This document shows positions 17,455-27,095 of a stretch of 48,561 bases of DNA, one piece after another; the stretch's first letter is position 1; every line of letters starts with the position of its first letter. The stretch is taken from positions 1 to 48,561 of the forward strand of contig VGSQ01000010.1 in NCBI GenBank assembly GCA_016874975.1. Direction: 5' to 3'. The stretch comes from Deltaproteobacteria bacterium (lineage in GTDB: Bacteria > Desulfobacterota > Desulfobaccia > Desulfobaccales > 0-14-0-80-60-11). The translations under genes were made by a program, and so were the position numbers. The notes below the pieces were generated by a model. The model was given only the letters and a program-made list of their open reading frames with translations, did not search any database and was not told the DNA's origin.

Positions 17455-19566
17455 TTACCGGTAAGTGGTCAGCCTCAAATGCTTTTCCAAGTCTTCACAG
17501 GAGTCGGTTCCGGATTCATCGGGTGATATCGGCAATTCCACCAGAAACACCGAACCCGGCCCCGGAGGTCTTCGGCCCGGACCGGTTTCGCCCTGAAAGG
17601 CCGGCGGGGTGGGGCTCAGGGCGGAGATGGCGCCGTGATGGTCCTGGATGATGCCGAAGGAGACCGACAGCCCCAGGCCGGTGCCGGCGCCGGGGGCCTT
17701 GGTGGTGAAAAACGGCTCGAACACCCTCTTCAGGTCTTCCGGCTCGATGCCCGAACCGCTGTCGGCTATGGTTACCAGCACCCGCCGTCCCTGGGGGCAG
17801 ACACCGGTTTTCACCCAGATGGCGCCGTCCTGGCCGATGGAATCGAAGGCATTATTCAAAAGATTGATCCAGACCTGCTTGAGTTTCTCATAATCGCCGG
17901 TGATGCGCGGCAGATGGGGGTCGAATGAAGTGACAATGTCAATCCAGTTTTGTTTAAAGGTGTGCCGGACCAGGTGCAAGACCTCCTCGATGGACTGGTG
18001 GAGGTCCATTTCCTCCATTTTGCTCTCAATGTGCCGGGAAAAGCTGAGCAAATCTGCGACGATGCGGCGGCAGATCTGGGCCTGTTTTTCAATAATCCCC
18101 AAATACTCGAAACTTTCCGTGCCCGGGGGCATATCTTCCAGCAGCATTTGAGCATAACCCAGGATAATACAGAGCGGCGTGTTGATTTCGTGGGCCATGC
18201 CTCCGGCCAACTTGCCCAATTGTTCCATTTTCACCGACTGCACCAATTTCTCCTGGTATTGCTTCAACTCGGTAATATCCCGGGCCGTAAGCAGCAGACC
18301 GGCAATCCGGTCCTCATCATAAACCGGCACCTTGACTATGTGCAGCCAATGGCGGCGGTGGTTGCGCCATAAGGCGAGTTCCTTGCTCATGGGAGTGCCC
18401 GTGCTGGAGATCTGCAAATCTTCCGCCTGATAGCGTTCGGCCTCCCGGGGGAAGATCTGGGCATCCGTCCTGCCCAGGATATCCTGCTCCGCCAGGCCGA
18501 AGAACCGGCAAAAAGCCGGATTAACCGCCCGGTAAACGAGATTTTCATCCTGCAGACTTACCAGGTCCGGGGTTACGTCCAGGATGGTTTTCAGCAGTTG
18601 CTGTTGTCTGGTCAGGGTCCGTTCGGCCTCCTTGAGATTGGCGATATATTTATCCAGGTTGAGGGCCATAAAGTCGAACGCTTCGGCCAGGCTCTGGATT
18701 TCATCGCCACGCAATGCCTGGTAAACCGAGCACCCCCGGCAAGCTTCGATCTTCTGTTCGAAACCACCGGAAGCGCATTCGGGGCACATGGTGCCCACCA
18801 GATACCAGCAGCGCCGGCGGGTGTCTCCATAGGCCGGACATTGGGGCTGCCGGCAGTCTTTGATATCCCAGCAATTGCGCCTCAGCTGGGGGCCGGTCTG
18901 AAGATCCAGGTTTCCTTTGACGATATCTTCCGCGGATTGCCTTAAGATATTTAAGCGCCGGGTGACGGTGTCGGCAAACAGGGTGCCCAGCACCACTGCC
19001 ACCAGGCCGGCCCCGGCCGAGACGCTGAAAATAATCAAGAGGAGTCGTTGGACCGCAGCCTGGGCCTTGATCTGGGACAGACCAACCCGCACCGTTCCCA
19101 AACGTTCTTTGCTGATGGTGACTGGTAGGGCGAAATCGTAAATCCGCTCCTGCTTGCTGCTTTTCTTTTCCTTATCCCTGACCTCCAATAGCTGGATATG
19201 TTGCGGCGAACCCGGGGGCACCTGGTTGGCCTCCTTGAGTTGCACCGGAAAACCGAACCTGAAGGTGTGGGATAAGATCTGCCCGTATTTATCCTGAACA
19301 AAGACATAGATAATGTCATCACTGGATTCCTTTAATTCATCCACCATGTTCTTCAGGCGGAGAAAATCCAGGGCCAGCATGGGGTCGGCGCTGCGGGCCG
19401 CCAGGGAGATCCCCAGACTCAAGCCCCGCTTTTTGATTTCCCCCAGCATGGCCCGGGTGGCGATGCGGCTCACAAAAATGGCGGAGAGCAGGCCCGAAAC
19501 CAGGACTACGGCTGTGATCCCCACAATTATTTTGCTGCGAAAAGAAAACCTGGTTAAAAACTGCAT
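17455..19566 (-). CDS. membrane sensor histidine kinase (HAMP split by Cys-rich insert, PAS, HisKA, HATPase)
   Basis: CW-type insert [76 protein letters not shown] box, GTGLGLS. Confidence 0.9.
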   Translation of the reverse strand: MQFLTRFSFRSKIIVGITAVVLVSGLLSAIFVSRIATRAMLGEIKKRGLSLGISLAARSADPMLALDFLRLKNMVDELKESSDDIIYVFVQDKYGQILSHTFRFGFPVQLKEANQVPPGSPQHIQLLEVRDKEKKSSKQERIYDFALPVTISKERLGTVRVGLSQIKAQAAVQRLLLIIFSVSAGAGLVAVVLGTLFADTVTRRLNILRQSAEDIVKGNLDLQTGPQLRRNCWDIKDCRQPQCPAYGDTRRRCWYLVGTMCPECASGGFEQKIEACRGCSVYQALRGDEIQSLAEAFDFMALNLDKYIANLKEAERTLTRQQQLLKTILDVTPDLVSLQDENLVYRAVNPAFCRFFGLAEQDILGRTDAQIFPREAERYQAEDLQISSTGTPMSKELALWRNHRRHWLHIVKVPVYDEDRIAGLLLTARDITELKQYQEKLVQSVKMEQLGKLAGGMAHEINTPLCIILGYAQMLLEDMPPGTESFEYLGIIEKQAQICRRIVADLLSFSRHIESKMEEMDLHQSIEEVLHLVRHTFKQNWIDIVTSFDPHLPRITGDYEKLKQVWINLLNNAFDSIGQDGAIWVKTGVCPQGRRVLVTIADSGSGIEPEDLKRVFEPFFTTKAPGAGTGLGLSVSFGIIQDHHGAISALSPTPPAFQGETGPGRRPPGPGSVFLVELPISPDESGTDSCEDLEKHLRLTTYR

Positions 19567-19610
19567 CTGGCGTTCACCCTCGGCGGCTTCGCATCTTGAC
19601 ACGGCAGCAG

Positions 19611-20552
19611 TTAGCGCCGTCCTCCGGATTCGACGATCTCACCCAACCGCCGCACCTGATTGAAATCCGAATCCTGGGCCGGGATCACCGCCACAAAGCC
19701 GGCCTTTTCCAAAATGGCTTTATCTTCAGGTTTATTGAAATTCAAAGCCAACAGGGCCTGCTTGATCTTTTCCACCACCGCCGGGTCCAGCCCGCGGCGG
19801 GCGGAATACACCCAGCCAGGATACCAGGGAGAGTGGGCCAGCACCCGGATCTTGGCAAGATCAATCTTATCCCTCAGAATATGAAGGGTTCCCTCGCGGA
19901 TCAGGCCCACATCATACTTCCCCGAATACACCGCCATCACCACCTTTTCCTGTTTGCCCCCCGGCCCCGGAGCAAAGGTGATTTCGGCGAAATCCTCCTT
20001 GCGCAGGCCGTTTTCCAAAATCCAGCCCCAGGGATAGAGATAGCCCCCCGCGGAAGTGGGGTCCACGGCTATCAGGCGCTTGCCTTTCAGATCCGCCAGG
20101 GTTTTGATATGGGGGTTATCGGCGCGGCAGATAATCTGGCCGCGAAAATTTTCTTGGCCCTGGGGCTCCACAATCCGGGCAAAGGCCCGGGCCCCGTAGC
20201 GATCGGCGATTTTGACGTAAATGAAAGGATTGCTGAAGGTGAGGTCAATCAGATTGCGGCCCACCATGTGCATGTGTTCGTCAAAGGTGTCCGGAAAAAC
20301 CTGGCGGATGGTGAGGCCGGTGACCCGACTCAGGTATTCTATCACCAGGTGGTGACGTTCGTAGGAGACGGTATGAGCGTACTGGGGAAGATAAGCATAA
20401 GTGATGGCGTTTTCCGGGCGATCCACCATGACCTCCCCCCGCTCGGAGAGATCAATGGTTTTCACCGGTTCATCATCCCCGCAGCCGCCTAAAAAAAAGC
20501 CGACCACCAACAAGAGCGCCGCCATGCCCCTGCGCATCATTCTAACCCCCAA
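19611..20552 (-). CDS. PhnD-like periplasmic substrate-binding lipoprotein
   Basis: Lipobox-like LLLVVGFFLGGC; LADLKGKRLIAVDPTSAGGYLYPWGWILENGL; RVLAHSPWYPGWVYSARRGLDP. Confidence 0.8.
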   Translation of the reverse strand: MGVRMMRRGMAALLLVVGFFLGGCGDDEPVKTIDLSERGEVMVDRPENAITYAYLPQYAHTVSYERHHLVIEYLSRVTGLTIRQVFPDTFDEHMHMVGRNLIDLTFSNPFIYVKIADRYGARAFARIVEPQGQENFRGQIICRADNPHIKTLADLKGKRLIAVDPTSAGGYLYPWGWILENGLRKEDFAEITFAPGPGGKQEKVVMAVYSGKYDVGLIREGTLHILRDKIDLAKIRVLAHSPWYPGWVYSARRGLDPAVVEKIKQALLALNFNKPEDKAILEKAGFVAVIPAQDSDFNQVRRLGEIVESGGRR

Positions 20553-20591
20553 AGGTCTCCATCCGAATGCGGCCGCACCCCGGAGGGTGCA

Positions 20592-21971
20592 TCACAGCAC
20601 CTCTTTAACATTTATTTTATGATATTTTAACCACTTCCACAAGGTAACCCGGCTTATCCCCAAACTCTTGGCGGCCTCGTTCATTTTGCCCCCGGATTCC
20701 CTTAAAGCTCTGATCAGCGACTCTCGGTCTCGGGCCCGACTGCTATCCCGATCTTTGGCGGCCCCCCGGAAGCGGGGCTGGGTTTTTTCGATGAGATGAA
20801 CCGGCAAATGTTCCGGGAGGATATCCCCCCCCGGGCACAACATACAGGCATACTCCACGTCGTTCACCAGTTCCCGCACGTTGCCGGGCCAATCATACCT
20901 CAGCAGACGTTCCAGGGCCTCTTTGCTGAAACCGGTGACGGCCTTGCGGGTCTTGAGCCGGGTCCGCTCCAGAAAGGCCTCGGCCAGCAAGGGGATATCC
21001 TCTCGCCGCTCCCGCAAAGGAGGCACCTGAATGGGGATGACCTTGAGGCGATAAAGCAGGTCTTCCCGGAAACGGCCCTCAGCCACCAGCTGCTGCAGAT
21101 CCTGGTTCGTCGCCGTGATGATCCGCACATCAACCGCGACGGGCTTCCGGCCCCCCTCCCGTTCGATGACGTTCTCACACAAAACCCGCAGCAGCTTGGT
21201 CTGGAGATTGAGGGAGAGGTCGGCCACCTCATCCAGAAAGAGGTCGCCCCCGTGGGCGGCTTCAAAATGGCCCAGGCGGGTCGAATCCGCGCGGTTGATG
21301 CCTCCATGACCGGGGCCAAAGAGCTCGGCTTCGAGCAGCGATTCCTGCAGGGCCTTGCAGTTCACCCTGATATGAGGCCCTTGCCGACGCGGACTCAGGT
21401 TATGGATCGCTCGGGCTACCAATTCCTTGCCGGCGCCGCTCTCGCCGAAAATGAGAACCGGCGCCTCGGTCGGCGCCGCCGAGGAGATCAGGGAGAAGAG
21501 GTGCAGCATTACGGCGGACTTGCCCAGCATCCCCTGAAAACCGTCCTCCTGGGTCAGTTCCCGGCGCAACCGGCTGATGAGCCGTTCCTGAGCCGCCAAC
21601 TCGCTGATGTCCATAAACACTTCCACCCCGCCCAGAATCTGCCCGTCGTCGTCGAGGATGAGAGCGGCGCTTTTCCTGACATGCTTCAGGGTGCCGTCCT
21701 TTTTGGCCAGGACGCATTTGGCAGGGGCGACTTCCCCATGCTGGAACAGCTCGCATTGCTTCCGGGTCTCGGCTTGGTTCGCGCCGAAGCAGGCGCTGCA
21801 CCTGATCAGGGCGCAGCTCTGACCGATGAGTTCCTGACGGCTATAGCCGGTAATCTCCTCCATGGCTTGGTTGACCGTCTGGATGATCCCCTTGGGGTCC
21901 ACCACCACCACACCTTCCATCATGGCGGCGCTCAACTTTTCCCAGAGTCTCTGCCAATTCCTTTGGACCAT
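20592..21971 (-). CDS. PAS-AAA+-Fis HTH regulator of the sigma54-activator family lacking a canonical GAFTGA motif
   Basis: Walker A GESGAGKELVARAIH; ELFGPGHGGINRADSTRLGHFE where GAFTGA is expected; LFLDEV; REDLLYRLKVIPIQVPPLRERREDIPLL; Fis-type HTH. Confidence 0.9.
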   Translation of the reverse strand: MVQRNWQRLWEKLSAAMMEGVVVVDPKGIIQTVNQAMEEITGYSRQELIGQSCALIRCSACFGANQAETRKQCELFQHGEVAPAKCVLAKKDGTLKHVRKSAALILDDDGQILGGVEVFMDISELAAQERLISRLRRELTQEDGFQGMLGKSAVMLHLFSLISSAAPTEAPVLIFGESGAGKELVARAIHNLSPRRQGPHIRVNCKALQESLLEAELFGPGHGGINRADSTRLGHFEAAHGGDLFLDEVADLSLNLQTKLLRVLCENVIEREGGRKPVAVDVRIITATNQDLQQLVAEGRFREDLLYRLKVIPIQVPPLRERREDIPLLAEAFLERTRLKTRKAVTGFSKEALERLLRYDWPGNVRELVNDVEYACMLCPGGDILPEHLPVHLIEKTQPRFRGAAKDRDSSRARDRESLIRALRESGGKMNEAAKSLGISRVTLWKWLKYHKINVKEVL

Positions 21972-22001
21972 GCGCCTCCTCCCGGCGGCCCGACAATCCT
22001 G

Positions 22002-22112
22002 TATGTTAACCTTGAGACGTTAACGTTAATATATATTATAAACATTATAAGCTTCAACATAAAACTAAAAAAATTATTGACAAGTGATATTCGCATGTTT
22101 TATATGTTAACC
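22002..22112 (+). promoter_or_regulatory. divergent intergenic control region: sigma70-like promoter and two TATGTTAACC boxes
   Basis: TATGTTAACC at 22002-22011 and 22103-22112; TTGACA at 22077-22082 with TTATAT/TATATG 17/18 nt downstream; AT-rich. Confidence 0.5.
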
Positions 22113-22170
22113 AGTCAACCTAAACATGCTTTCGCGGGCAACGGCCCCGCCCTTTGTTAGGGAGAAACCG

Positions 22171-22260
22171 CTTAACAGCAGGCCTGACCAATGAACCAAG
22201 GCTGCCCGGCAACCCCGCCCAGAGCCTGCGGATGTGGGAGTCAGGTTAATCTCATCACCT
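22171..22260 (+). ncRNA. candidate structured leader RNA upstream of TauE/SafE
   Basis: CCTGAC (22183-22188) pairs with GTCAGG (22240-22245); AGGCT/AGCCT and CCGC/GCGG pairings; S-box-like GCCCGGCAACC at 22204-22214. Confidence 0.35.
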
Positions 22261-22318
22261 CGGGATAAGCAAGCTCAAAATGAGGCAATTATTAAACATC
22301 TCACACGGAGGCCGTTTT

Positions 22319-23488
22319 ATGAAGAAGAACACCTGGATCATCGTTAGCCTGGCGGTCCTGCTGGTCGCCGGGGCCGCCTTGCTCCTGACCGAACCGGCGG
22401 AGGCCGGCAAGTTGGCCGAGGCCATTGCCAAGACTCCCACCGGCACCGGACCGGGGCAGATCAACCCTGATGCGCCCAAAGGCTTCTTGGGCATTCCCGG
22501 CGCTCCCAAACCCTTCTGGTTCTTTGGCATCTTATGGGGCATCTGGGTGGGCTGGATCTTCTCCACCGTGGGGGCCTTCGGCGGCATCATGGCGGGCGTG
22601 GGCCACATCACGGTTTTCGGTCTGGCCGATTACGGTCGCACCTTCCGGACCACCAGTCCGACGCTGAACAAGCTTTTCACCGACTCCATCCGCACCTCCA
22701 ACCAGTATTTGGTGGGCCTGTCGTCGTTAATCTCATCCGTCACCTATTACCGCATGGGGCGCCTGGTCCTGCCCCTGGGCCTTGCTCTGGCCATCGGCGG
22801 CATTGCCGGGGCCTATCTTGTTCCGGTGCTGACGGCCGGTAAAATCTCCCTCAGCGCCTATATCGGCTATTTCGGCATCATCGTCCTGGTGATCGGCTGC
22901 TTCCTGTTCTATGAAACCACCCCCCATGGCCAGGAAAAGAAAAAGGCTGCCAGGGCCGCGGCCAGGGCCTTTGAAGACTCACTCAAGAAAAAAGCTGCGG
23001 GGGAGAGCAGCGCGGCCGCCGAGGTGACCGGCGTCCGGGTAGCGGAGTGGGGCGTGAGCAGGATTCGGTTCACCTTCTTCGGGGTGGAATTCTCCTTCAA
23101 TCCCATCTGGCCCATAGTGGGCGGCTTTTTTATCGCCGCCATCTCCGCCTTCATCGGGGTGGGGGGCGGCTTCCTCTACGTGCCCTTTCTCACTTCCGTG
23201 ACCGGGCTGCCCATGTATATCGTGGCCGGCACCTCGGCCCTGGCGGTGTTCGTCAGCATGGTCACCGCCATCTTCTCCTTCATGTTCATCAAGGGCACGC
23301 CCATCGACTTTTTTTTCATCGGCGCCGAATTGATCGGCATCGCCATCGGCTCCGTCGTGGGGCCCATGACTTCCAAGTACATCCCCGACGTCTGGCTGAA
23401 GCGCCTGTTCGTCATCCTGGCGCTTTATGTGGGCATAGGCTATACCACCAAAGGCTTCCTGGGGTACTCGGTATTTCCCGGCATGTAA
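22319..23488 (+). CDS. TauE/SafE family anion (sulfite/sulfonate) exporter-like membrane protein
   Basis: FIGVGGGFLYVPFLTSVTGLPMYIVAGTSALAVFVSM, multi-TM; good RBS. Confidence 0.85.
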   Translation: MKKNTWIIVSLAVLLVAGAALLLTEPAEAGKLAEAIAKTPTGTGPGQINPDAPKGFLGIPGAPKPFWFFGILWGIWVGWIFSTVGAFGGIMAGVGHITVFGLADYGRTFRTTSPTLNKLFTDSIRTSNQYLVGLSSLISSVTYYRMGRLVLPLGLALAIGGIAGAYLVPVLTAGKISLSAYIGYFGIIVLVIGCFLFYETTPHGQEKKKAARAAARAFEDSLKKKAAGESSAAAEVTGVRVAEWGVSRIRFTFFGVEFSFNPIWPIVGGFFIAAISAFIGVGGGFLYVPFLTSVTGLPMYIVAGTSALAVFVSMVTAIFSFMFIKGTPIDFFFIGAELIGIAIGSVVGPMTSKYIPDVWLKRLFVILALYVGIGYTTKGFLGYSVFPGM

Positions 23489-23555
23489 GGCCCTTTCCAC
23501 CTTAATTTCCCGGCGGGTCCGGTGCTGTCCCGGCCCCGCCCACGTGGGGTAACCC

Positions 23556-24083
23556 ATGGATATGCAATCTTTTTATCAGTGGGCGGACCCATACCTGATC
23601 TGGTTCTACCGGCTCAGCGGCTCGGCTTGGGTGGACTTCGTCCTGGGCACTTTTGTCCTGGCGTGTCTGGCCCTCCTGGTCGGGGAGATTTCCGTTTCCC
23701 TGGCCTTGCGTTACAGCCGTAAGGGACTGGACTACCGGGCCGAGGAAGCCGCCCGCTACCAGCGTCTGGCCATAGAAGCCCTTAGAGCCGGGGATAAGGA
23801 GGCCCATGACGCGGCCAACAAACTGGCCAACGAGGCCTTCGGCCATACCTTTTTTCAGCAGGCCGCCTTGTCCGCGGCTTTCCTGTGGCCGGTCCTTTTC
23901 GCCCTGGCCTGGATGCAGACCCGCTTCCTGGAGGTGGAGTTCCCCATCCCCGGCACCTCCTGGTCCCTGGGTTTCATCGGGGTCTTCATCATCATCTATG
24001 TGGCAGCCTATCTGCTTCATAAGCGGGTCAAAAACCGACTGACCCCTCGCGTCCGGGAGTCAGTCGCACCGGACGCCGGTTAA
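23556..24083 (+). CDS. small membrane protein, apparently 3 TM with charged helix between TM1 and TM2
   Basis: Hydrophobic stretches at about residues 22-48, 100-118 and 130-150 with AEEAARYQRLAIEALRAGDKEAHDAANKLANEAFG between. Confidence 0.7.
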   Translation: MDMQSFYQWADPYLIWFYRLSGSAWVDFVLGTFVLACLALLVGEISVSLALRYSRKGLDYRAEEAARYQRLAIEALRAGDKEAHDAANKLANEAFGHTFFQQAALSAAFLWPVLFALAWMQTRFLEVEFPIPGTSWSLGFIGVFIIIYVAAYLLHKRVKNRLTPRVRESVAPDAG

Positions 24084-24166
24084 CCTGAATTTTTATCCCC
24101 TGACCGGGATGCTTAGGGTTGCCCCTGGGCGCCTTTATGAAGAAGGTTGAACAGGAGGATGAAAAC

Positions 24167-24841
24167 ATGTCTCGGAGAATCACCCTCTACTTATTTTGCT
24201 GTCTTCTGACCTTGACGGTCGCAGTCTCCCTTCTTGCCCAGACGCAGACCCCGGCCGCCGCCGCGCCGACCGCCTCTCCGGAAAAGAAAGCTTCGGAGGC
24301 CGCCACTCCGGAGAAAAAACCGGGGGTTCCCGAGGACCCGAAAAAACATACTTCTTTAGGCCTCTATGCCACCGCCCGAGAGGCTTATGACATGTGGCAA
24401 AAAGACAAAGACAAAATAAAAATTTTGGACTGCCGCACCCCGGAGGAATATGCCTTTGTGGGACATGCCCCCATGGCCGTAAATATTCCCAGCCAGTTCA
24501 TGACGTATCGCTGGAATCCGGAAAAAAAGGATTACGTCATGAAGGACAATGCCAAGTTTGTGGAACAGGTTAAAAAAGTCTTTAAACCCACGGATACTGT
24601 CCTCATCATGTGCCGTTCGGGACACCGCAGCGCCGCCTCCGTGGAGAGACTGGCCAAAGCCGGTTTTAAAAACCTGTATAACATCCATGACGGCTTTGAG
24701 GGCGATAAGGTCAGGGATAAAAATGATCCCAATTACGGCAAACGCATGAAAAACGGCTGGCGCTATACGGGACTGCCGTGGACTTATGATCTCGATCCGA
24801 ATCTCATGTATCTGCCCTATGGCAAGGGAAAAGGCAAATAA
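24167..24841 (+). CDS. secreted rhodanese-like domain protein
   Basis: Signal peptide; ILDCRTPEEYAFVGHAPMAVNIP; active-site loop MCRSGHRSA. Confidence 0.85.
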   Translation: MSRRITLYLFCCLLTLTVAVSLLAQTQTPAAAAPTASPEKKASEAATPEKKPGVPEDPKKHTSLGLYATAREAYDMWQKDKDKIKILDCRTPEEYAFVGHAPMAVNIPSQFMTYRWNPEKKDYVMKDNAKFVEQVKKVFKPTDTVLIMCRSGHRSAASVERLAKAGFKNLYNIHDGFEGDKVRDKNDPNYGKRMKNGWRYTGLPWTYDLDPNLMYLPYGKGKGK

Positions 24842-24920
24842 GCTGAAAGTCGGGGATTCCCAGGGGGAGGACACGGGAGAGGCGACTGCCGGCCTCCCCT
24901 CCCGCAAGCTTAAAGCCCGA

Positions 24921-24944
24921 TCCTGCCTGAGCGCAGGAGTTTTT
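24921..24944 (+). terminator. rho-independent terminator
   Basis: TCCTGC-CTGAGC-GCAGGA followed by GTTTTT. Confidence 0.6.
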
Positions 24945-24992
24945 GCACAACAACGCCTTCACGTAAATTCTTGATTAAGAAAGGGCCTGATT

Positions 24993-27083
24993 ATGTCGAC
25001 CGCCGTCTGGAGCATCTGCTTCATGTGCACCGTGCGCTGTCCCATCCGGGTGGAAGTGGAAAACGACGACGTGGTCTGGATTGAGGGCAACCCCCACGTG
25101 ACCGGCATCGAGGGGGCGCTGTGCGCCAAAGGCTCGGCCGGAGTGGCGCTGCTTCACGACACGGAGCGGCCCCAATACCCCATGCTCCGCACCGGGGCCC
25201 GGGGTGAGGGAAAATGGCGCAAAGCGGGTTGGGAGGAGGCCCTGGACTATGTGGCGGACAAACTCAAGCCCATCCTCCAGGAGCACGGAGGCCACAGCCT
25301 GGTGTTCGGGGAGCGCACCAACCTCAACACCCACATCAGCAAGGCCTTTTTAAAGGCGCTGAGCTGCCCCAACCACTTCACCCACGACGCCCTGTGCAAG
25401 GGCTCGGTGAACACCGCCTTCCGCAGCCTGACGGGCTACACCGACGGCCAGATGGCCATCGACTACGCCAATACCAAGCACATCGTGCTGTATGGCCGCA
25501 ACATCTTTGAGTCCCTGGAGATTGCGCCCATCAACAACCTCCTCAAGGCCATGAGCAAGGGGGCCAAGCTCACCTATATCGACCCCCGGGTGAGCATCAC
25601 CGCCACCAAGGCCCACCGCTACTGGATGATCCGTCCCGGCACGGACCTGGCTCTGAATTACGCCCTGATCCACACCATCCTGAAGGAAAAGCTCTACGAT
25701 AAGGATTATGTGCGCCGCTGGGTGTCCGATTTAAACGAGCTGACGGCTTTCGTGGAGCCCTATACCCCGGCGTGGGCCGAGAAGGAAACGGGCATCCCGG
25801 CGGCAGAGATCGTAACCCTGGCTAAAGAGGCGGCGGAGGTCAAGCCCGCGGTGATCTTTCATTACGGCTACCGGGGCGCGCATCACCCCAATGAAATCTA
25901 TCTCCGGCGCTCCCTCATCATCCTGAACGCCCTGATGGGCAGCATTGAGGCCCAGGGGGGCCTGGTCATCCGGAAGGGCCCCAAGGCCACGGGCCGGGGA
26001 GACATCGGCCGGTATGTGGCGGCCCAGGAGTTCCCCAAAATCACCGCGCCCCGTTTTGACGGCTCGGGTCATGAGGCCTTCCCACTCACCGACGCCAGCC
26101 ACGGCAACCCCCAGATGCTGGCCCACGCCATTTTGAATGAGGCCCCCTACCCCATCAAGGCCCTCATCGCCAACCGCTTTGAGCCGCTGCAGTCGATCCC
26201 GGACGCGGCGGCAGTGCGCCGGGCCCTGGACAAGCTGGACCTCATCGTGGCCATTGACGTCAATTTCAGCGAAATCGCCTGGTACGCCGACGTCATCCTG
26301 CCGGAATCCATGTACCTGGAGCGGGCCGACTCCATCCAGGTGGTGTCCGGGGCCCGGCCCCAGCTGCGCATCCGCCGCCAGGCCGTGTCCCCCCGCTACG
26401 ACACCAGACCGGCCTGGGAGATCCTGAAAGAACTGGCCCAGCGGCTGGACGTGGCCCAATACCTGCCCTATGAAACCATCGAGGACATCTGGAACTTTCA
26501 GTTAAAGGACCTGGGCGTGAAGCTGGAGGACTTCGACGCCAAGGGGGTGGTGGCCCTCTCTGACAAGGCCATCATGATGGATCGCCAGGACGGCCTCAAG
26601 TTTCTCACCCCCTCGGGGAAGATCGAATTGGTGAGCTCCCTTCTGGAGAAAGCCGGCTTTTCCTCGTTTCCGCCCTACGAGCCGGTGGCGCCGCCGCCGG
26701 AGGGCCAATTCCGCCTGATGGTGGGCAGGTGCGCGGCCCACACCCACGTGTCCACCCAGAACAACGTCCTGCTGAACGAGTTGGTCCCGGAGAACGAACT
26801 GTGGATCCACACCAAGTCCGCGACCCGGTTGAACGTCAAAGACGGGGCCTATGTCCAGGTGGGCTCCCCGTTGGGCACCAACGGCAAGATCAGGGCCAAG
26901 GTCACGGATTTCATTCACCCCGAGGCGGTGTTTATGCTGCACGGCTTCGGCAAGACGGTGCCGGTCCAGACCCGCTGTTACCAGAAGGGCGCCAGCGACG
27001 CCCTCTTGCAGGAAAATATCTCTGATAAAATCGGCGGCAGCCCTGCCCTGGACGACACCCTGGTGCAGGTCCGGCCGATGTAA
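24993..27083 (+). CDS. molybdopterin (bis-MGD) oxidoreductase, PhsA/PsrA-like, no Tat signal
   Basis: N-terminal CFMCTVRCPIRVEV...CAKG FeS motif; candidate Mo-ligand Cys in HDALCKGSVNTAF; in-frame stop just upstream excludes a longer N-terminus. Confidence 0.85.
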   Translation: MSTAVWSICFMCTVRCPIRVEVENDDVVWIEGNPHVTGIEGALCAKGSAGVALLHDTERPQYPMLRTGARGEGKWRKAGWEEALDYVADKLKPILQEHGGHSLVFGERTNLNTHISKAFLKALSCPNHFTHDALCKGSVNTAFRSLTGYTDGQMAIDYANTKHIVLYGRNIFESLEIAPINNLLKAMSKGAKLTYIDPRVSITATKAHRYWMIRPGTDLALNYALIHTILKEKLYDKDYVRRWVSDLNELTAFVEPYTPAWAEKETGIPAAEIVTLAKEAAEVKPAVIFHYGYRGAHHPNEIYLRRSLIILNALMGSIEAQGGLVIRKGPKATGRGDIGRYVAAQEFPKITAPRFDGSGHEAFPLTDASHGNPQMLAHAILNEAPYPIKALIANRFEPLQSIPDAAAVRRALDKLDLIVAIDVNFSEIAWYADVILPESMYLERADSIQVVSGARPQLRIRRQAVSPRYDTRPAWEILKELAQRLDVAQYLPYETIEDIWNFQLKDLGVKLEDFDAKGVVALSDKAIMMDRQDGLKFLTPSGKIELVSSLLEKAGFSSFPPYEPVAPPPEGQFRLMVGRCAAHTHVSTQNNVLLNELVPENELWIHTKSATRLNVKDGAYVQVGSPLGTNGKIRAKVTDFIHPEAVFMLHGFGKTVPVQTRCYQKGASDALLQENISDKIGGSPALDDTLVQVRPM

Positions 27084-27095
27084 AGAGGGTAACCC

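Noticed and set aside
13364-21971. Calling the block an anti-phage defence system
   Set aside because: No nuclease, pore-forming or nucleotide-signal effector was recognised; signalling/phosphotransfer explains the genes better.
22171-22260. Firm annotation as a SAM-I riboswitch
   Set aside because: Only part of the S-box core is present and the conserved 3' strand is missing; kept as a candidate finding only.
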